A stretch of DNA of 64,000 nt from Pseudomonas cavernicola (GTDB lineage: Bacteria; Pseudomonadota; Gammaproteobacteria; Pseudomonadales; Pseudomonadaceae): NCBI RefSeq assembly GCF_003596405.1, contig NZ_QYUR01000006.1:1054001-1118000 (forward strand). Reading direction: 5' to 3'. The first letter of the stretch is position 1; every line of letters starts with the position of its first letter. Position numbers and translations under genes: made by a program. Of the stretch, positions 20,147-32,145 are shown one piece after another. The notes below the pieces were generated by a model. It was given only the letters and a program-made list of their open reading frames with translations, made no database searches and was not told the DNA's origin.

Positions 20147-22657
20147 TTAGAGGCTACGAGCCACTTGGATCTTCTCGAACACTTCGATCTTGTCACCGAC
20201 TTTGACGTCGTTGTAGCTCTTCACACCGATACCGCATTCCATGCCAGCACGCACTTCGGACATGTCGTCCTTGAAGCGGCGCAGGGACTCCAGCTCGCCT
20301 TCGAAGATCACCACGTCTTCACGCAGTACGCGGATCGGACGGTTACGGTGAACCATGCCTTCCAGCACCATGCAACCGGCGATCGCGCCAAACTTCGGCG
20401 AACGGAACACGTCACGCACTTCGGCAATACCCAGAATGTTCTCGCGAACATCGCTGCCGAGCATACCGGTGAGGGCTTTCTTGACGTCTTCGATGATGTC
20501 GTAGATCACGTTGTAGTAACGCATATCCAGACCTTCCTGCTCGACAATCTTCCGTGCGCCAGCATCGGCACGCACGTTGAAGCCGAACAGTACGGCGTTG
20601 GAGGCCAGTGCCAGGTTCGCATCGCTCTCGGTGATACCACCGACACCGCCACCGACCACGCACACTTGCACTTCTTCGTTACCCAGGCCACCCAAGGCGC
20701 CCTGCAATGCTTCCAGCGATCCACGGACGTCAGATTTGAGGACGATATTGAGCGTCTTCTTCTCTGCCTGGCCCATGCTCTCGAAGATGTTTTCCAGCTT
20801 GCCGGCATGCGCGCGAGCCAGTTTGACTTCGCGGAACTTGCCTTGACGGAACAAGGCTACTTCACGCGCCTTCTTCTCATCGGTCAACACGCTGAGCTCG
20901 TCACCCGCATCCGGGGTGCCATCCAAGCCGAGAATCTCAACCGGGATCGACGGGCCAGCTTCTTTCACCGGTTTGCCGTTCTCATCGAGCATGGCGCGGA
21001 TACGGCCGAAGTTGGAGCCGACCAGCACCATGTCGCCTTGGCGCAGCGTACCGTCCTGTACCAGCACGGTGGCTACCGGGCCACGGCCCTTATCCAGACG
21101 CGATTCAACCACGACGCCTCGTCCAGGAGCGGACGGGATCGCTTTCAGTTCCAAGACTTCGGCTTGCAACAGGACTGCTTCAAGCAGATCGTCGACGCCG
21201 GTACCCATTTTCGCGGAGACCGAAACGAACGGACTGTCACCACCCCACTCTTCCGAGGTAACACCATGGGTGGACAGCTCGCTCCGGATGCGATCGAGAT
21301 CGGCACCTGGCTTGTCGATTTTGTTGATTGCAACGACCAGCGGAACACCCGCAGCCTTCGCATGCTGCACAGCTTCAATGGTCTGCGGCATGACGCCGTC
21401 GTCCGCCGCCACCACCAGGATGACGATGTCGGTAGCCTTGGCACCACGCGCACGCATGGCGGTAAACGCCGCGTGACCCGGGGTATCGAGGAACGTGACC
21501 ATGCCGCGGTCAGTTTCCACGTGGTAGGCACCGATGTGCTGGGTGATACCACCCGCTTCACCGGCGGCCACCTTGGCGCGACGAATGTAGTCGAGCAGGG
21601 ACGTCTTACCGTGGTCGACATGACCCATAACGGTCACGACCGGCGCACGGGCAATGGCTTCACCTTCGAACTTCAGGGATTCGGCCAGTTGCTCTTCCAG
21701 GGCGTTGTCGCTGATCAGCTTGACGTTGTGGCCGAGTTCTTCAGCAATCAGTTGAGCAGTTTCCTGATCCAGAACCTGGTTGATGGTCACCGGAGTGCCC
21801 ATCTTGAACATGAACTTGATCACTTCAGCGGCTTTGACCGACATCTGTTGCGACAGCTCGCCAACCGTGATGGTCTCGCCGATCGCCACATCGCGTACTA
21901 CCGGGCCGGTTGGGCTCTGGAAGCCGTGTTGGTTACGCTTCTTCAGCTTGGCCTTGCCACGCCCACCGCGACGGAAGCTGTCGCTTTCCTCGTCAGTAGT
22001 ACGCGGTGCCACACGCGGAGCCGGAACTTTTTCTTTCTCTTTGATCGACGGACGATGCGCAGTGTTCTTACGGTCGCCACGGCGATCGCTGTCATCAGCG
22101 CGAGTCTTGTCCGGGCGACGCGGCTCATCTTTCTTACGCTCATCCGCCACCGGCACAACAACCGGCGGCAGCTCAACCGCTGCAATCACTGCCGCAACGT
22201 CGCGAACCACTTCAGCTTGAGCGGCGGACAGAGCTGGAGCGCTGGCCTGACGGCGCGCTTCCTCTTCAGCCTGACGCTTGGCTTCTTCGGCAGCCTTCAG
22301 ACGCGCAGTCTCTTCCGCAGCGCGCTGCTCTTCCTGCTCACGCTTCTGTTCGGCTTCGATTTCTTCCGAGCTGCGCTTAACGAAGGTCTTCTTCTTGCGC
22401 ACTTCAACACTGATAGTTTTGCTACCGGCGACGCGCAGCGTGCTCGTGGTCTTGCGCTGCAAGGTAATCTTGCGCGGTTCTTCAACCTTTTCGCCGTGAC
22501 TTCCTTTGAGATGCGCCAACAAGGCCTGCTTCTCATTATCGGTCACAACTTGCTCGGCGCTGGTGTGCGGTAAACCCGCCTCACGCATCTGCAGCAGCAG
22601 GCGCTCTACCGGTGTGTCGACCACTTGGGCCAGTTCTTTCACCGTGACTTGCGTCAT
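20147..22657 (-). CDS. infB: Translation initiation factor IF-2
   Basis: GTPase that brings initiator tRNA to the 30S subunit and promotes subunit joining. The 836-residue protein has an N-terminal helical domain ([21 protein letters not shown]), a long charged Lys/Arg/Glu linker (about 90-250), and the G domain with [29 protein letters not shown] and NKIDKPGAD. Domains II-IV follow, ending [13 protein letters not shown]. Alternative internal starts, known for IF-2 in E. coli, are not resolvable here. It follows nusA by 25 bases. The initiator tRNA gene is in the same gene series upstream. Confidence 0.99.
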   Translation of the reverse strand: MTQVTVKELAQVVDTPVERLLLQMREAGLPHTSAEQVVTDNEKQALLAHLKGSHGEKVEEPRKITLQRKTTSTLRVAGSKTISVEVRKKKTFVKRSSEEIEAEQKREQEEQRAAEETARLKAAEEAKRQAEEEARRQASAPALSAAQAEVVRDVAAVIAAVELPPVVVPVADERKKDEPRRPDKTRADDSDRRGDRKNTAHRPSIKEKEKVPAPRVAPRTTDEESDSFRRGGRGKAKLKKRNQHGFQSPTGPVVRDVAIGETITVGELSQQMSVKAAEVIKFMFKMGTPVTINQVLDQETAQLIAEELGHNVKLISDNALEEQLAESLKFEGEAIARAPVVTVMGHVDHGKTSLLDYIRRAKVAAGEAGGITQHIGAYHVETDRGMVTFLDTPGHAAFTAMRARGAKATDIVILVVAADDGVMPQTIEAVQHAKAAGVPLVVAINKIDKPGADLDRIRSELSTHGVTSEEWGGDSPFVSVSAKMGTGVDDLLEAVLLQAEVLELKAIPSAPGRGVVVESRLDKGRGPVATVLVQDGTLRQGDMVLVGSNFGRIRAMLDENGKPVKEAGPSIPVEILGLDGTPDAGDELSVLTDEKKAREVALFRQGKFREVKLARAHAGKLENIFESMGQAEKKTLNIVLKSDVRGSLEALQGALGGLGNEEVQVCVVGGGVGGITESDANLALASNAVLFGFNVRADAGARKIVEQEGLDMRYYNVIYDIIEDVKKALTGMLGSDVRENILGIAEVRDVFRSPKFGAIAGCMVLEGMVHRNRPIRVLREDVVIFEGELESLRRFKDDMSEVRAGMECGIGVKSYNDVKVGDKIEVFEKIQVARSL

Positions 22658-22682
22658 GCACTTCTCTCCTCAGGCCGCGTAC

Positions 22683-24164
22683 TTACTCGAACCAATGGGC
22701 TCGGGCGGCCATGATCAACTTGCCGGCACGCTCAGCGTCGATACCGTCGATGTCGAGCAGGTCGTCAATCGACTGCTCGGCCAGGTCTTCGCGGGTAATC
22801 ACGCCGCGCACTGCCAGTTCATGCGCAAGCGCCTTCTCCATACCCTCGAGTGAGAGCAGGTCGTCGGCGGGATGAGCGTCTGCCAGCTTTTCTTCTGTAG
22901 CGATGGCTTTAGTCAGCAAGCGATCCTTGGCGCGAGCGCGCAGCTCGGTGACGATGTCTTCGTCAAAGCCGTCGATGCTGAGCATTTCTTCCATCGGTAC
23001 ATAGGCGATTTCTTCCAGGCTAGTGAAGCCTTCTTCCACCAACACCTGCGCCAACTCTTCATCGACTTCCAGCTCGTCGATAAAGCGCTGCAGGATGTCG
23101 CCAGTTTCAGCTTGTTGCTTCGCCTGAATATCCGCTTCGGTCATCACATTCAGCGTCCAACCAGTCAACTGACTGGCTAACCGCACGTTCTGACCGCCAC
23201 GACCAATAGCCTGAGCCAGGTTGTCTTCGCCAACGGCGATGTCCATGGCATGGGCATCTTCATCAACGATGATGGCTGCGACTTCGGCCGGTGACATGGC
23301 GTTGATCACGAACTGCGCAGGATTGTCATCCCACAGCACGATATCGACACGCTCGCCGCCCAACTCACCCGACACTGCTTGCACACGCGAGCCGCGCATG
23401 CCGATGCAGGCGCCTTGCGGGTCGATGCGTTTGTCTTTGGAGCGCACGGCAATTTTGGCGCGCGAACCCGGATCACGGGAGGCGGCCATCACTTCGATCA
23501 ACTCTTCAGCGATTTCCGGTACTTCGATGCGAAACAACTCGATCAGCATCTCCGGCGCAGTGCGCGACAAAATCAGCTGCGGACCGCGGTTTTCGGTACG
23601 GATCTCTTTCAGCAGCGCGCGCACGCGGGCGCCAACGCGGAAAGTCTCACGCGAGATGATGTCTTCACGAGCCAGCAACGCTTCGGCGTTGTTACCAAGA
23701 TCGACGATGACGTTGTCGCGGGTCACCTTCTTCACGGTGCCGGCAATGATCTCACCGAGTCGCTCGCGATAAGCCTCGACTACTTGCGCGCGCTCAGCCT
23801 CACGAACCTTCTGCACGATCACCTGCTTGGCAGTCTGCGCAGCGATGCGACCGAACTCGATCGATTCGACTTTCTCTTCGATCACGTCGCCAATCTTGGC
23901 ATCAGGCTTTTGTTCCCGCGCCTCATCGAGCGTCAGCTCAGAAGCCAGGTTAAGCAGCGACTCATCGTCGACCACGGTCCAGCAACGGAAGGTCTCGTAG
24001 TTACCAGTGTGGCGATTAATCTCCACGCGCAACTCAACCTCAACGTCAAAACGCTTTTTGGTCGCAGTGGCCAGGGCCAGCTCCAGCGCTTCAAAAATAA
24101 CGCCGGCCGGTACGCCCTTTTCGTTGGACACCGACTCAACAACCAGCAGTACTTCTTTGCTCAT
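22683..24164 (-). CDS. nusA: Transcription elongation factor NusA
   Basis: RNA polymerase-binding factor for pausing, termination and antitermination. The 493 residues contain an N-terminal domain ([19 protein letters not shown]), an S1 domain (about 135-200), two KH domains ([20 protein letters not shown] and [17 protein letters not shown]), and two C-terminal acidic helix-hairpin repeats ([15 protein letters not shown] and [15 protein letters not shown]). ATG 24164 is chosen because the protein then starts in the family manner and GGCGAGG lies upstream. It sits between rimP and infB. Confidence 0.98.
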   Translation of the reverse strand: MSKEVLLVVESVSNEKGVPAGVIFEALELALATATKKRFDVEVELRVEINRHTGNYETFRCWTVVDDESLLNLASELTLDEAREQKPDAKIGDVIEEKVESIEFGRIAAQTAKQVIVQKVREAERAQVVEAYRERLGEIIAGTVKKVTRDNVIVDLGNNAEALLAREDIISRETFRVGARVRALLKEIRTENRGPQLILSRTAPEMLIELFRIEVPEIAEELIEVMAASRDPGSRAKIAVRSKDKRIDPQGACIGMRGSRVQAVSGELGGERVDIVLWDDNPAQFVINAMSPAEVAAIIVDEDAHAMDIAVGEDNLAQAIGRGGQNVRLASQLTGWTLNVMTEADIQAKQQAETGDILQRFIDELEVDEELAQVLVEEGFTSLEEIAYVPMEEMLSIDGFDEDIVTELRARAKDRLLTKAIATEEKLADAHPADDLLSLEGMEKALAHELAVRGVITREDLAEQSIDDLLDIDGIDAERAGKLIMAARAHWFE

Positions 24165-24211
24165 CGTACGCCTCGCCTTTCGCAATCCATTGGATCCGCG
24201 GGATCCGCGTC

Positions 24212-24670
24212 TCAGTCAAAACTGGGAACAATATTGGCCTTGTCGATCGAATCGATCGGCAACAGATATTCGTGATCATCCACCAGCACCACGACGTCCT
24301 GCTCCTCTACTCCGCGGAGGAGGCCCTGAAAGTTGCGCCGCCCATCAAAAGGCGAACGCAGCTTGATCTTCACTTGCTCACCGGCATGCGCAGCGAACTG
24401 TTCAATAGTGAACAGAGGCCGATCCATACCCGGAGAGGACACCTCAAGGGTGTATTCGCTACTGACTGGGTCCTCGACATCGAGAACGCCACTCAACTGA
24501 CGGCTAACCTTCTCGCAGTCTTCCACGAGAATGCCATTGGCATGATCGATATAGATCCGCAGCAGAGAATGCCGCCCCTGAGACAGGAACTCGATACCCC
24601 AGCATTGATAGCCAAGAGCCTCGACTACCGGGGCCAACAAGGCCTGCAACTCTTCTAGCTTGCTCGACAC
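24212..24670 (-). CDS. rimP: Ribosome maturation factor RimP
   Basis: Needed for 30S maturation, binding near S12. The 152 residues include the conserved [28 protein letters not shown], and the C-terminal SH3-like segment with [13 protein letters not shown]. It is the first protein gene after the tRNA pair and is preceded by two intrinsic terminators, so it probably relies partly on its own promoter or on readthrough from the tRNAs. Confidence 0.96.
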   Translation of the reverse strand: MSSKLEELQALLAPVVEALGYQCWGIEFLSQGRHSLLRIYIDHANGILVEDCEKVSRQLSGVLDVEDPVSSEYTLEVSSPGMDRPLFTIEQFAAHAGEQVKIKLRSPFDGRRNFQGLLRGVEEQDVVVLVDDHEYLLPIDSIDKANIVPSFD

Positions 24671-24696
24671 CTGAACCCCTCGTGCGCGCTGTGCAA

Positions 24697-24720
24697 ATAA
24701 AAAATGGGCGAAACGCCCAT
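24697..24720 (-). terminator. Terminator or attenuator just before rimP
   Basis: Stem ATGGGCG / CGCCCAT with a TTT loop is followed on the minus strand by TTTTTATTT. It ends only 27 bases before the rimP start, so it would attenuate transcription entering the rimP-nusA-infB genes. Confidence 0.75.
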
Positions 24721-24769
24721 CCCTTTAAAACCGCTTATAAATACTAGCGGAACTGACTGCCCAGCTAGC

Positions 24770-24791
24770 AAAAAGCCCCTGAAAAGGGGCT
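24770..24791 (-). terminator. Terminator after initiator tRNA
   Basis: AGCCCCT / AGGGGCT stem with a TTTC loop on the minus strand, followed by a T run. It lies 10 bases downstream of the tRNA 3' end. Confidence 0.88.
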
Positions 24792-24801
24792 CCGCTACAA
24801 C

Positions 24802-24878
<77 letters not shown>

Positions 24879-24937
24879 CCAAAGCTGGGGCCGAAGTATA
24901 CGACCGAACCTAGTTAAGGGTCAATCTAACCCCTGCC

Positions 24938-24972
24938 AACAAGAAAGCCCGCATACAGCGGGCCTTCTTGTT
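24938..24972 (-). terminator. Terminator between tRNA-Leu and tRNA-fMet
   Basis: Long stem AACAAGAAAGCCCGC / GCGGGCCTTCTTGTT, with one mismatch and a short loop, immediately after the tRNA-Leu 3' end on the minus strand. Confidence 0.8.
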
Positions 24973-24976
24973 TAAT

Positions 24977-25062
24977 TGGTACCGAGGAGGGGACTCGAAC
25001 CCCTACAGCCTATGGCCACTACCACCTCAAGGTAGCGTGTCTACCAATTCCACCACCTCGGC
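24977..25062 (-). tRNA. tRNA-Leu (GAG)
   Basis: 86-nt class II tRNA with a long variable arm. The acceptor pair is GCCGAGG / CCTCGGT, the anticodon arm is CTACC-TTGAGGT-GGTAG giving anticodon GAG, the T-arm contains GGTTCGAGTCC, and CCA is encoded. It lies 10 bases from the end of secG. Confidence 0.97.
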
Positions 25063-25072
25063 AAAACTCTTT

Positions 25073-25456
25073 TTACTTCTGCTCTTGAGCTTGAGGTACG
25101 TCAGCCGCGTTAGACGCTGGCTTTTGCTCTTCGAGCACCGGCACATCTTCAGCTGCCGGCTTTTCTTGCTGCACTTCCAGAACCGCCGGATCAGGCAATC
25201 CAACCTGAGTCAGCGCTTCAGCCTTTTCTTTAGCAAAGAAGCCTAAGCCCAAGCTACTAATGAAAAAAGCGGCTGCAAGTATAGCAGTAAAGCGACTAAG
25301 AAAGGTAGAGGAACCTTGGCTACCAAACACAGTTGCCGAAGCACCGGAACCAAAAGAGGCGCCAGCATCAGCCCCCTTACCCTGCTGCAGCAGAACTAGC
25401 GCAACAACACCCAGCGCTGCCAACAGATGCAAAACCACAACGACAGTTTCCAGCAT
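25073..25456 (-). CDS. secG: Protein-export membrane protein SecG
   Basis: Small SecYEG translocon subunit. The 127 residues have two membrane helices ([26 protein letters not shown] at the N-terminus, and [19 protein letters not shown]) separated by the conserved [20 protein letters not shown] loop. The C-terminal tail is Glu/Pro/Ala-rich and longer than in E. coli. ATG 25456 follows AGGAAG at good spacing, so I prefer it over an upstream in-frame ATG. It starts 4 bases from the tpiA stop. Confidence 0.95.
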   Translation of the reverse strand: MLETVVVVLHLLAALGVVALVLLQQGKGADAGASFGSGASATVFGSQGSSTFLSRFTAILAAAFFISSLGLGFFAKEKAEALTQVGLPDPAVLEVQQEKPAAEDVPVLEEQKPASNAADVPQAQEQK

Positions 25457-25460
25457 TTCT

Positions 25461-26216
25461 TCAGCTTCCTGCGGCGCGACAAATCGCACCAAACTCATCC
25501 GCATTCAGAGAGGCTCCACCAATGAGCCCCCCATCGATATCCGGCATGCCGAACAATTCAACCGCATTGGCCGCCTTAACACTGCCGCCATAAAGAATCC
25601 TTACACCGCGCGCCACTTCAGCATTTTCTGCTGCCAGTTGCGCACGAATAGCCGCATGCACTTCCTGCGCTTGCTGCGGCGACGCCGTCAGCCCGGTACC
25701 AATCGCCCAGACCGGCTCATAAGCTACAACTGCGTGAGCGAATGCACCAACGCCCAACTCCTCGATGACGCGGCCAAGCTGACGCCCGACCACCTCAAGA
25801 GTCTTACCCGCCTCGCGCTGCTCGAGGGTCTCACCGATGCACAACACCGGAATCAACCCACAAGATTGTGCGGCAGCAAACTTGCGACTCAGCAACTCAT
25901 CACGCTCACCGAGAACCAAGCGTCGCTCCGAGTGACCAACCAACACCAAAGAACAGCCAGCATCAACCAACTGACTTGGTGCAACTTCACCCGTCAGCGC
26001 ACCCTGCATTGGCTCAGCCGCGCAATTCTGCGCACCGACAGCAATCGACTTGCCATCTAGGCCAGTCACTACCTGATTGATGTACAGACAGGGCGGAAAA
26101 ACTGCAACTTCGACTCCGCCTGGCAAAGCCAAAAGACGAAGACTTTTGATCAGCTCAGCGACGCTGGCGCGGGTACCGTGCATTTTCCAGTTACCAGCTA
26201 CCAAGGGGCGACGCAT
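25461..26216 (-). CDS. tpiA: Triosephosphate isomerase
   Basis: Interconverts dihydroxyacetone phosphate and glyceraldehyde-3-phosphate. The 251 residues carry the substrate-binding NWKMHG, catalytic His in LVGHSERR, catalytic Glu in [12 protein letters not shown] and the phosphate loop [12 protein letters not shown]. Lies between glmM and secG on one strand. Confidence 0.98.
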   Translation of the reverse strand: MRRPLVAGNWKMHGTRASVAELIKSLRLLALPGGVEVAVFPPCLYINQVVTGLDGKSIAVGAQNCAAEPMQGALTGEVAPSQLVDAGCSLVLVGHSERRLVLGERDELLSRKFAAAQSCGLIPVLCIGETLEQREAGKTLEVVGRQLGRVIEELGVGAFAHAVVAYEPVWAIGTGLTASPQQAQEVHAAIRAQLAAENAEVARGVRILYGGSVKAANAVELFGMPDIDGGLIGGASLNADEFGAICRAAGS

Positions 26217-26281
26217 GCTCTACCTCGTCGATCAAAGTGGGCGCAGATGTTACCCAAGAGCTTCTGGGCTGGCAAGCCGAA

Positions 26282-27619
26282 TCAAGCACAGACTTCTGTA
26301 ACTACTTTAGCCAATTCATCGGCATAGCTACGCACCAAAGCCTCATCGTCACCTTCCACCATAACCCTGACCAGCGGTTCGGTACCGGATTTACGCAACA
26401 GTACGCGCCCGCGCCCGCCCATCAGCTCAGTAACCCGCGCACAAGCCTCCTGCACGGCGGCATGTTCGACCGGGTTCTGCCCGCCAGCAAAGCGCACATT
26501 GACCAATACCTGCGGGCATTTACGCAAGCTTTGCCGTGCCTCTGCCAAACTCTGCTCACGACGCTTAAGCGCCAGCAAAACCTGCAAGGCTGCGATAATC
26601 GCATCGCCAGTCGTGGTGTGCTGGAAGCACACGATATGCCCCGAATTCTCGCCACCTAACTGCCAATTGCGCTCCAGCAACTCGCTAATCACATAGCGAT
26701 CGCCCACTTTCGCACGCACAAAGGGGATGCCCAGATCAGCCAGCGCCAACTCCAGGCCCAAATTGCTCATTAGGGTACCAACCACCCCACCCTGCAACTT
26801 GCCACGCTCCTGCAGGTCGCGCGCGATGATGAATAGCAACTCATCGCCGTCCACCACCGCACCAGTGTGATCGACCATCAACACACGGTCAGCATCACCA
26901 TCGAAAGCGATACCCAAATCCGCTTGCTGTGCCACAACGGCGGCCTGCAAAGCCGACACATGGGTCGAGCCGCACTCATCATTGATGTTCAAGCCGTTCG
27001 GCTGCGCGGAAAGCACCGACACCTCCGCACCCAACTCACGAAACACACTCGGCGCGACCTTGTAGGCCGCGCCATGCGCACAATCGACCACCAGCTTGAG
27101 GCCAGCGAAATCCGTGCTGCTCGGCACGCTGCTTTTACAGAACTCGATATAACGACCAGCGGCATCATTGATCCGCGAGACCTTGCCCAACTGCGCCGAC
27201 TCAACCACGCTCATCGGCGTGTCGAGCAGTTCCTCAATCATTAGCTCTACCTCATCTGGCAGCTTGGTGCCCTGGCCAGAGAAGAACTTGATGCCGTTAT
27301 CATGATGCGGATTGTGCGAGGCGCTGATGACAATACCGGCCTCTGCATGAAAGGTACGGGTCAGATAAGCAATAGCCGGCGTCGGCATCGGCCCCAGCAG
27401 CAACACGTCAGCCCCGGCCGCGGACAATCCCGCCTCCAGCGCCGACTCAAACATATAGCCAGAAATCCGCGTGTCCTTGCCGATCAAAACACGACAAGCG
27501 CCCTGACGGCGAAAAGCCATACCAGCAGCCCAGCCCAGCTTGAGCATAAATTCAGGAGTAATCGGAAATTCACCGACACGACCACGAATACCATCGGTGC
27601 CAAAATATTTTCTGCTCAT
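26282..27619 (-). CDS. glmM: Phosphoglucosamine mutase
   Basis: Converts glucosamine-6-phosphate to glucosamine-1-phosphate for peptidoglycan and LPS precursors. The 445 residues begin [17 protein letters not shown]. The phosphorylated Ser101 is in ISASHNPH, the metal loop is FDGDADRV, the sugar-binding loop GGENSGH, and the C-terminal phosphate loop [12 protein letters not shown]. It starts 16 bases after folP ends and probably shares its transcript. Confidence 0.98.
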   Translation of the reverse strand: MSRKYFGTDGIRGRVGEFPITPEFMLKLGWAAGMAFRRQGACRVLIGKDTRISGYMFESALEAGLSAAGADVLLLGPMPTPAIAYLTRTFHAEAGIVISASHNPHHDNGIKFFSGQGTKLPDEVELMIEELLDTPMSVVESAQLGKVSRINDAAGRYIEFCKSSVPSSTDFAGLKLVVDCAHGAAYKVAPSVFRELGAEVSVLSAQPNGLNINDECGSTHVSALQAAVVAQQADLGIAFDGDADRVLMVDHTGAVVDGDELLFIIARDLQERGKLQGGVVGTLMSNLGLELALADLGIPFVRAKVGDRYVISELLERNWQLGGENSGHIVCFQHTTTGDAIIAALQVLLALKRREQSLAEARQSLRKCPQVLVNVRFAGGQNPVEHAAVQEACARVTELMGGRGRVLLRKSGTEPLVRVMVEGDDEALVRSYADELAKVVTEVCA

Positions 27620-27635
27620 AAACGCTCCGTCTTTC

Positions 27636-28487
27636 TTATTCTGCCGTTTCCACAGCAGTGATCATGCGTACGACATCAACCGTCTCGGCCACATCATGCA
27701 CGCGCAGGATGCGCGCCCCCTTGACCACCGCCAAAGCGGCCAAAGCCAAGCCACCGTATAAACGCTCGCCCACCTCTCGCCCCAGCGCCTGGCCGATCAT
27801 GCTCTTGCGCGAAACACCGACCAACAGCGGCCGACCGAGCGCATGCAAGACCTCCAGGTGTTTGAAGAGACTCAGGTTATGCTCCAGCGTTTTGGCAAAA
27901 CCAAACCCTGGATCGAGGATCACCCGCTCAGCACCGATCCCGACCGCTGCACAGGCGCCCAGGCGCTCGAGCAGAAAATCACTGACCTCGCCCAGGAGAT
28001 TCGCATAGTGAGGATTTTGCTGCATGTTGCCCGGCTCACCGCGCATATGCATCAAGCACACCGGCAGACCACTAGCTACCAGCGCCTCCAATGCACCATC
28101 GCGCCGCAGCGAGCGCACGTCATTGATCAGCCCAGCACCAAGCCGAGCAACTTCACGCATGACCGCAGGCGTCGAGGTATCCACCGAGACGATCACATCC
28201 AGCTCACGCGCAATCGCCTCAACCACCGGCGCGACTCGCTCAAGCTCCTCAACCGGTGACACCGCGCGAGCCCCCGGCCGAGTGGACTCGCCACCCACGT
28301 CAATCAGAGTTGCGCCGGCGGCAACCATACTCGCAGCATGCTTGAGGGCCGCATCCACGCGACTAAAGCGCCCACCGTCGGAAAAGGAATCAGGGGTGAC
28401 ATTCAGGATGCCCATCACTTGCGGGCGGCTTAAATCAAGAAACCGGCTGCCACACGGCAGCCGGCTTGGGTATTGCGCTAGAGACAT
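27636..28487 (-). CDS. folP: Dihydropteroate synthase
   Basis: Joins p-aminobenzoate to hydroxymethyl-dihydropterin pyrophosphate in folate synthesis; the sulfonamide target. The 283 residues have [15 protein letters not shown], the pterin-binding GGESTRPGA and DVRSL segments, and the loop [12 protein letters not shown]. It starts 8 bases after the ftsH stop, the usual ftsH-folP-glmM order. Confidence 0.98.
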   Translation of the reverse strand: MSLAQYPSRLPCGSRFLDLSRPQVMGILNVTPDSFSDGGRFSRVDAALKHAASMVAAGATLIDVGGESTRPGARAVSPVEELERVAPVVEAIARELDVIVSVDTSTPAVMREVARLGAGLINDVRSLRRDGALEALVASGLPVCLMHMRGEPGNMQQNPHYANLLGEVSDFLLERLGACAAVGIGAERVILDPGFGFAKTLEHNLSLFKHLEVLHALGRPLLVGVSRKSMIGQALGREVGERLYGGLALAALAVVKGARILRVHDVAETVDVVRMITAVETAE

Positions 28488-28495
28488 GTCAGGCC

Positions 28496-30421
28496 TTAAT
28501 GCTCGGCGGCCGGCCCACCAATGGGCTTCTCGGGGAGTTCAACTTCATCCAGTTTGCTTAGCGGCACACCGGAATCATCCCCGCCATCTTGCCAGTCACG
28601 CGGCTCGCGCGGCACGCGGCCACTCATGATGTCATCGATCTGCTCAGCATCGACCGTTTCATACTTCATCAGTGCTTCAGCCATCGCATTCAGCTTGTCG
28701 CGATTCTCTTCCAGCAAACGCTTGGCCGTGCCATAGCACTGATCGATGATGCTACGAACCTCCTGATCAATCATCTTGGCAGTCTCGCCAGATATATTGC
28801 TGTGCTGGCTACCCATGCTGCGCCCAAGGAACACCTCACCCTCTTCTTCGGCATACATAAGCGGGCCAAGCTTCTCGGATAGCCCCCACTTAGTCACCAT
28901 GTTCCGGGCAATCTGGCTGGCACGCATGATGTCGTTCGAAGCCCCAGTGGTGACACCGTCGAAGCCCAACGTCATCTCCTCAGCGATACGACCACCGTAC
29001 AGCGAGCAAATCTGACTGATCAGCGCGCGCTTGGACAGGCTGTAACGATCCTCCTCTGGAAGGAACATCGTCACACCCAGCGCGCGGCCGCGCGGAATAA
29101 TCGAGACTTTGTAGACAGGATCATGCTCCGGCACCAACCGCCCAACAATGGCGTGGCCAGCCTCATGGAACGCAGTATTGAGCTTCTCTTTTTCGGACAT
29201 GACCATGGATTTGCGCTCAGCGCCCATCATGATTTTGTCCTTGGCCAACTCGAACTCTTTCATCTCAACCAGGCGCTTGCCGGACCGCGCAGCAAACAGC
29301 GAAGCCTCGTTGACCAAGTTGGCCAAGTCAGCACCCGAGAAGCCTGGCGTACCACGGGCAATCACTGCCGGCCTAACGTCATCGCCCATTGGCACTTTGC
29401 GCATATGGACTTTCAGAATCTGCTCCCGACCGCGGATATCCGGTAGGCCGACCACGACCTGGCGGTCGAAACGGCCCGGCCGCAACAGCGCCGGATCCAG
29501 CACATCGGGACGGTTGGTAGCGGCGATCACGATGATGCCGTCATTCATCTCGAAGCCATCCATCTCGACCAACAACTGGTTGAGGGTCTGCTCGCGCTCG
29601 TCGTGACCGCCCCCCATACCGGCGCCACGATGGCGACCAACGGCATCGATTTCATCGATGAAGATGATGCAGGGCGCATGCTTCTTAGCCTGCTCGAACA
29701 TGTCACGAACGCGCGATGCACCCACACCGACGAACATCTCGACGAAATCGGAGCCAGAGATGGTGAAGAACGGCACCTTGGCCTCACCCGCGATAGCCTT
29801 GGCCAACAAGGTCTTACCGGTACCGGGAGGGCCAACCATCAGCACGCCGCGCGGAATACGGCCGCCCAGACGCTGGAACTTGCCTGGATCGCGAAGGAAT
29901 TCGACCAGCTCGCCGACTTCTTCCTTGGCCTCATCGCAGCCTGCGACGTCAGCCAGAGTGGTCTTGACCTGATCTTCCGAGAGCAGGCGTGCCTTGCTCT
30001 TGCCAAAGCTCATCGGCCCGCCTTTACCACCGGCACCGCCCTGCATCTGGCGCATGAAGAACATGAAGACGGCGATAATCACCAGAATCGGGAAGCTGGC
30101 GACCAACAACTGCGTCCAGATGCTTTGCTGCTCGGGCTTTTTGCCCTCAACAATCACGTTGTTGTTGATCAGATCGCCGATCAAACCGCGATCTTCGATC
30201 ATCGGGCGCACCGTGGTGAACGGCTTGCCATCGGTGCCAATGCCACTGATGGTGTAGCCTTCAACGGTCACTCGCTGAACCCCGCCATCCTTGACCTGCT
30301 CGATAAATTGCGAGTAGTTCAGCGTCTGCGGCTCGCTCGGGCTGGAGAAGTTGTTCATCACAGTCACCAAAACGGCGGCGATGATGAGCCACAGGATCAG
30401 GTTCTTTGCCATATCGTTCAA
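28496..30421 (-). CDS. ftsH: ATP-dependent zinc metalloprotease FtsH
   Basis: Membrane-anchored hexameric AAA+ protease for quality control and regulated proteolysis. Two N-terminal transmembrane helices (about 6-24 and 100-120) flank a periplasmic domain. The AAA module has Walker A GPPGTGKT, Walker [13 protein letters not shown] and the second region [19 protein letters not shown]; the zinc site HEAGH lies near residue 420. Start choice: TTG 30421 gives MNDMAKNL and has GAGGG 7 bases upstream; ATG 30412 (MAKNL) would place that site 16 bases away. I favour TTG, giving 641 residues. Cytoplasmic face of the inner membrane. Confidence 0.98.
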   Translation of the reverse strand: MNDMAKNLILWLIIAAVLVTVMNNFSSPSEPQTLNYSQFIEQVKDGGVQRVTVEGYTISGIGTDGKPFTTVRPMIEDRGLIGDLINNNVIVEGKKPEQQSIWTQLLVASFPILVIIAVFMFFMRQMQGGAGGKGGPMSFGKSKARLLSEDQVKTTLADVAGCDEAKEEVGELVEFLRDPGKFQRLGGRIPRGVLMVGPPGTGKTLLAKAIAGEAKVPFFTISGSDFVEMFVGVGASRVRDMFEQAKKHAPCIIFIDEIDAVGRHRGAGMGGGHDEREQTLNQLLVEMDGFEMNDGIIVIAATNRPDVLDPALLRPGRFDRQVVVGLPDIRGREQILKVHMRKVPMGDDVRPAVIARGTPGFSGADLANLVNEASLFAARSGKRLVEMKEFELAKDKIMMGAERKSMVMSEKEKLNTAFHEAGHAIVGRLVPEHDPVYKVSIIPRGRALGVTMFLPEEDRYSLSKRALISQICSLYGGRIAEEMTLGFDGVTTGASNDIMRASQIARNMVTKWGLSEKLGPLMYAEEEGEVFLGRSMGSQHSNISGETAKMIDQEVRSIIDQCYGTAKRLLEENRDKLNAMAEALMKYETVDAEQIDDIMSGRVPREPRDWQDGGDDSGVPLSKLDEVELPEKPIGGPAAEH

Positions 30422-30623
30422 TTAGCTACCCTCTGAAGCAGGCCCCGTCCTGGAACGTGCCTCGCATGACGGCTGGTTATTTACCGGCCTAACTTACTAC
30501 ACAACTCCCACCCCTGGCAGGAACCGTCTGTAACCCTTTATGAACCGCCGACCCCTCGGGCCGGTTACGGCAAACACGTGTTATCACGGCAAAACGCTTT
30601 GTTCTTTGACCTCGCCCAGGGGC

Positions 30624-31259
30624 TTAAGTGCCACTCGGCGCACCACGAAAACCGCGGGCCAGCAGGTATTGTTCGCGGGAGCGACCCCGGGAAGACAGGG
30701 GCTTGCGCATCTGAACCTTCTCGAACATAGCCCGAACCTGCTTGTGGTAGAGATCGAAGCCCTCGCCCTGAAATACCTTGATCAGAAAATCGCCCCCCGG
30801 ACGCAACACCTGCCCGGCGAGATCCAGCGCCAGCTCGCACAGATACATGGCGCGCGCCTGATCGGCCATCCTCACTCCACTCATATTGGGGGCCATATCG
30901 GAAATCACAAGGTCTACCGGATTATTGCCGACGGCCTCGAGAATCTGCGCCAGCACCTGCGCCTCGGTAAAGTCACCCTGAATAAAGGTGACATCGGGAA
31001 TGCTGTCCATTTCCAGGATATCCGAGGCAATCAAGCGGCCCTTGTCGCCAATCACCCGACTGGTCACCTGCGACCAGCCCCCGGGCGCCGCCCCCAGGTC
31101 AATCACGGTGTTGCCAGGCCGCAGAATGCGGTCCTTCTCCTGAATCTCCAGCAACTTGTAGCTTGCGCGCGAACGGTAGCCGTCCTTCTGCGCCATTTTC
31201 ACGTAGGGATCGTTGAAATGTTCTCTGAGCCAGTTCTGGCTAGTCTTGGAACGTGCCAC
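30624..31259 (-). CDS. rlmE: 23S rRNA 2'-O-ribose U2552 methyltransferase
   Basis: FtsJ/RrmJ; methylates U2552 in the A-loop during 50S assembly. From GTG 31259 (GAGGT 5 bases upstream) it has 211 residues beginning with [15 protein letters not shown] (initiated as Met). Motifs: [13 protein letters not shown]-binding [14 protein letters not shown], catalytic-region [13 protein letters not shown], and KVFQGEGFD with the last catalytic Lys/Glu region. It is upstream of ftsH, as in E. coli, and divergent from yhbY. Confidence 0.97.
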   Translation of the reverse strand: MARSKTSQNWLREHFNDPYVKMAQKDGYRSRASYKLLEIQEKDRILRPGNTVIDLGAAPGGWSQVTSRVIGDKGRLIASDILEMDSIPDVTFIQGDFTEAQVLAQILEAVGNNPVDLVISDMAPNMSGVRMADQARAMYLCELALDLAGQVLRPGGDFLIKVFQGEGFDLYHKQVRAMFEKVQMRKPLSSRGRSREQYLLARGFRGAPSGT

Positions 31260-31362
31260 GGGGTACCTCAAAATTGACGGGGCGTGATTAACTGGGCGGT
31301 TGCGGGGTCGCTCGGGTAAACTGGCCGCCGCTTTTTACCAGATCAGACGCAGGGGTCAGATT

Positions 31363-31671
31363 ATGCCGCTCACTCAGGAGCAGAAGAAACAGTACAAATC
31401 TATCGGCCACCATCTGAAACCGGTATTGATTGTGGCTGACAACGGTTTGACCGAAGGCGTGCTAGCCGAATTGGAGCGCGCGCTGAGCGATCACGAACTG
31501 ATCAAGATCCAGCTCAGAATCACTGAACGCGAAGATCGCCTAGCGGCGATTGCCGAACTGTGCAAAACCGCCAAGAGCGAGCTGGTACAAGTAATTGGCA
31601 AAATGGCGCTTATTTATCGCAAGAACCCCAAAGCCAATAAGCAGCTGTCTAACGTCAGCCGCCACAGCTAA
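31363..31671 (+). CDS. yhbY: CRM-domain RNA-binding protein YhbY
   Basis: Small (102 residues) single CRM-domain protein associated with pre-50S ribosomes. It has the typical KKQYKSIGHHLKPVLIVADNGLTEGV start, the LIKIQLRITEREDR strand and a terminal QVIGKMALIYRKNPKANK. ATG 31363 is the family start; the upstream in-frame extension is not conserved in sequence style. It is divergent from rlmE, with about 100 bases between the two starts for both promoters. Confidence 0.94.
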   Translation: MPLTQEQKKQYKSIGHHLKPVLIVADNGLTEGVLAELERALSDHELIKIQLRITEREDRLAAIAELCKTAKSELVQVIGKMALIYRKNPKANKQLSNVSRHS

Positions 31672-31689
31672 GGGCATCCGCTTCAGTCG

Positions 31690-32145
31690 TCAGTGGCGCG
31701 CTTGGCGCGCCCTGCCACCCTCTCCGCCCGGCACCGGCTGTAACACCAGCAGCAAACCGCACAGGGCCAGCACCAAATAATTGAACAGTAGCCAGCGCAC
31801 CGCCTCTGGCATCCATTCGTGCACCGCAAAATAACTCGCCGCCATCAGCAGGATGGTCACCAGCAACTGGCCACGCATGTCGCGCCAAAGACTGGACCAG
31901 CGCTCAGCCTGCAGCAGAACCAACAGCTGCAGAAAGGCGCAGAAGGCCGCCAGGCCAACCAGCAATGGGCCTAGCGTGCCGGCGACCTCCTCGATCAGCA
32001 GCGGCGCCAAGCCCATTTCCCCCAACGCGGGGAGCAGGACGAAGTGCAGCAACCACAGGCCGCCCACCCAGAAGGTCTGAGCCAATTGCCAGCTGATCGC
32101 CCCCGCCTTAAGCGGCTGACGCTTAAAGATGGCGGACTTCGACAA
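31690..32145 (-). CDS. DUF4149 membrane protein
   Basis: A 151-residue inner membrane protein with four hydrophobic segments ([78 protein letters not shown]), matching the DUF4149 family found beside greA in Pseudomonas. No ATG is available at the N-terminus; TTG 32145 is used, overlapping the greA 3' end by 23 bases, so expression probably depends on greA translation. Function unknown. Confidence 0.75.
   Translation of the reverse strand: MSKSAIFKRQPLKAGAISWQLAQTFWVGGLWLLHFVLLPALGEMGLAPLLIEEVAGTLGPLLVGLAAFCAFLQLLVLLQAERWSSLWRDMRGQLLVTILLMAASYFAVHEWMPEAVRWLLFNYLVLALCGLLLVLQPVPGGEGGRARQARH

Noticed and set aside
20165..22573. Open frame of about 800 codons antisense to infB
   Set aside because: Antisense shadow of IF-2, His/Val/Thr-rich without family motifs.
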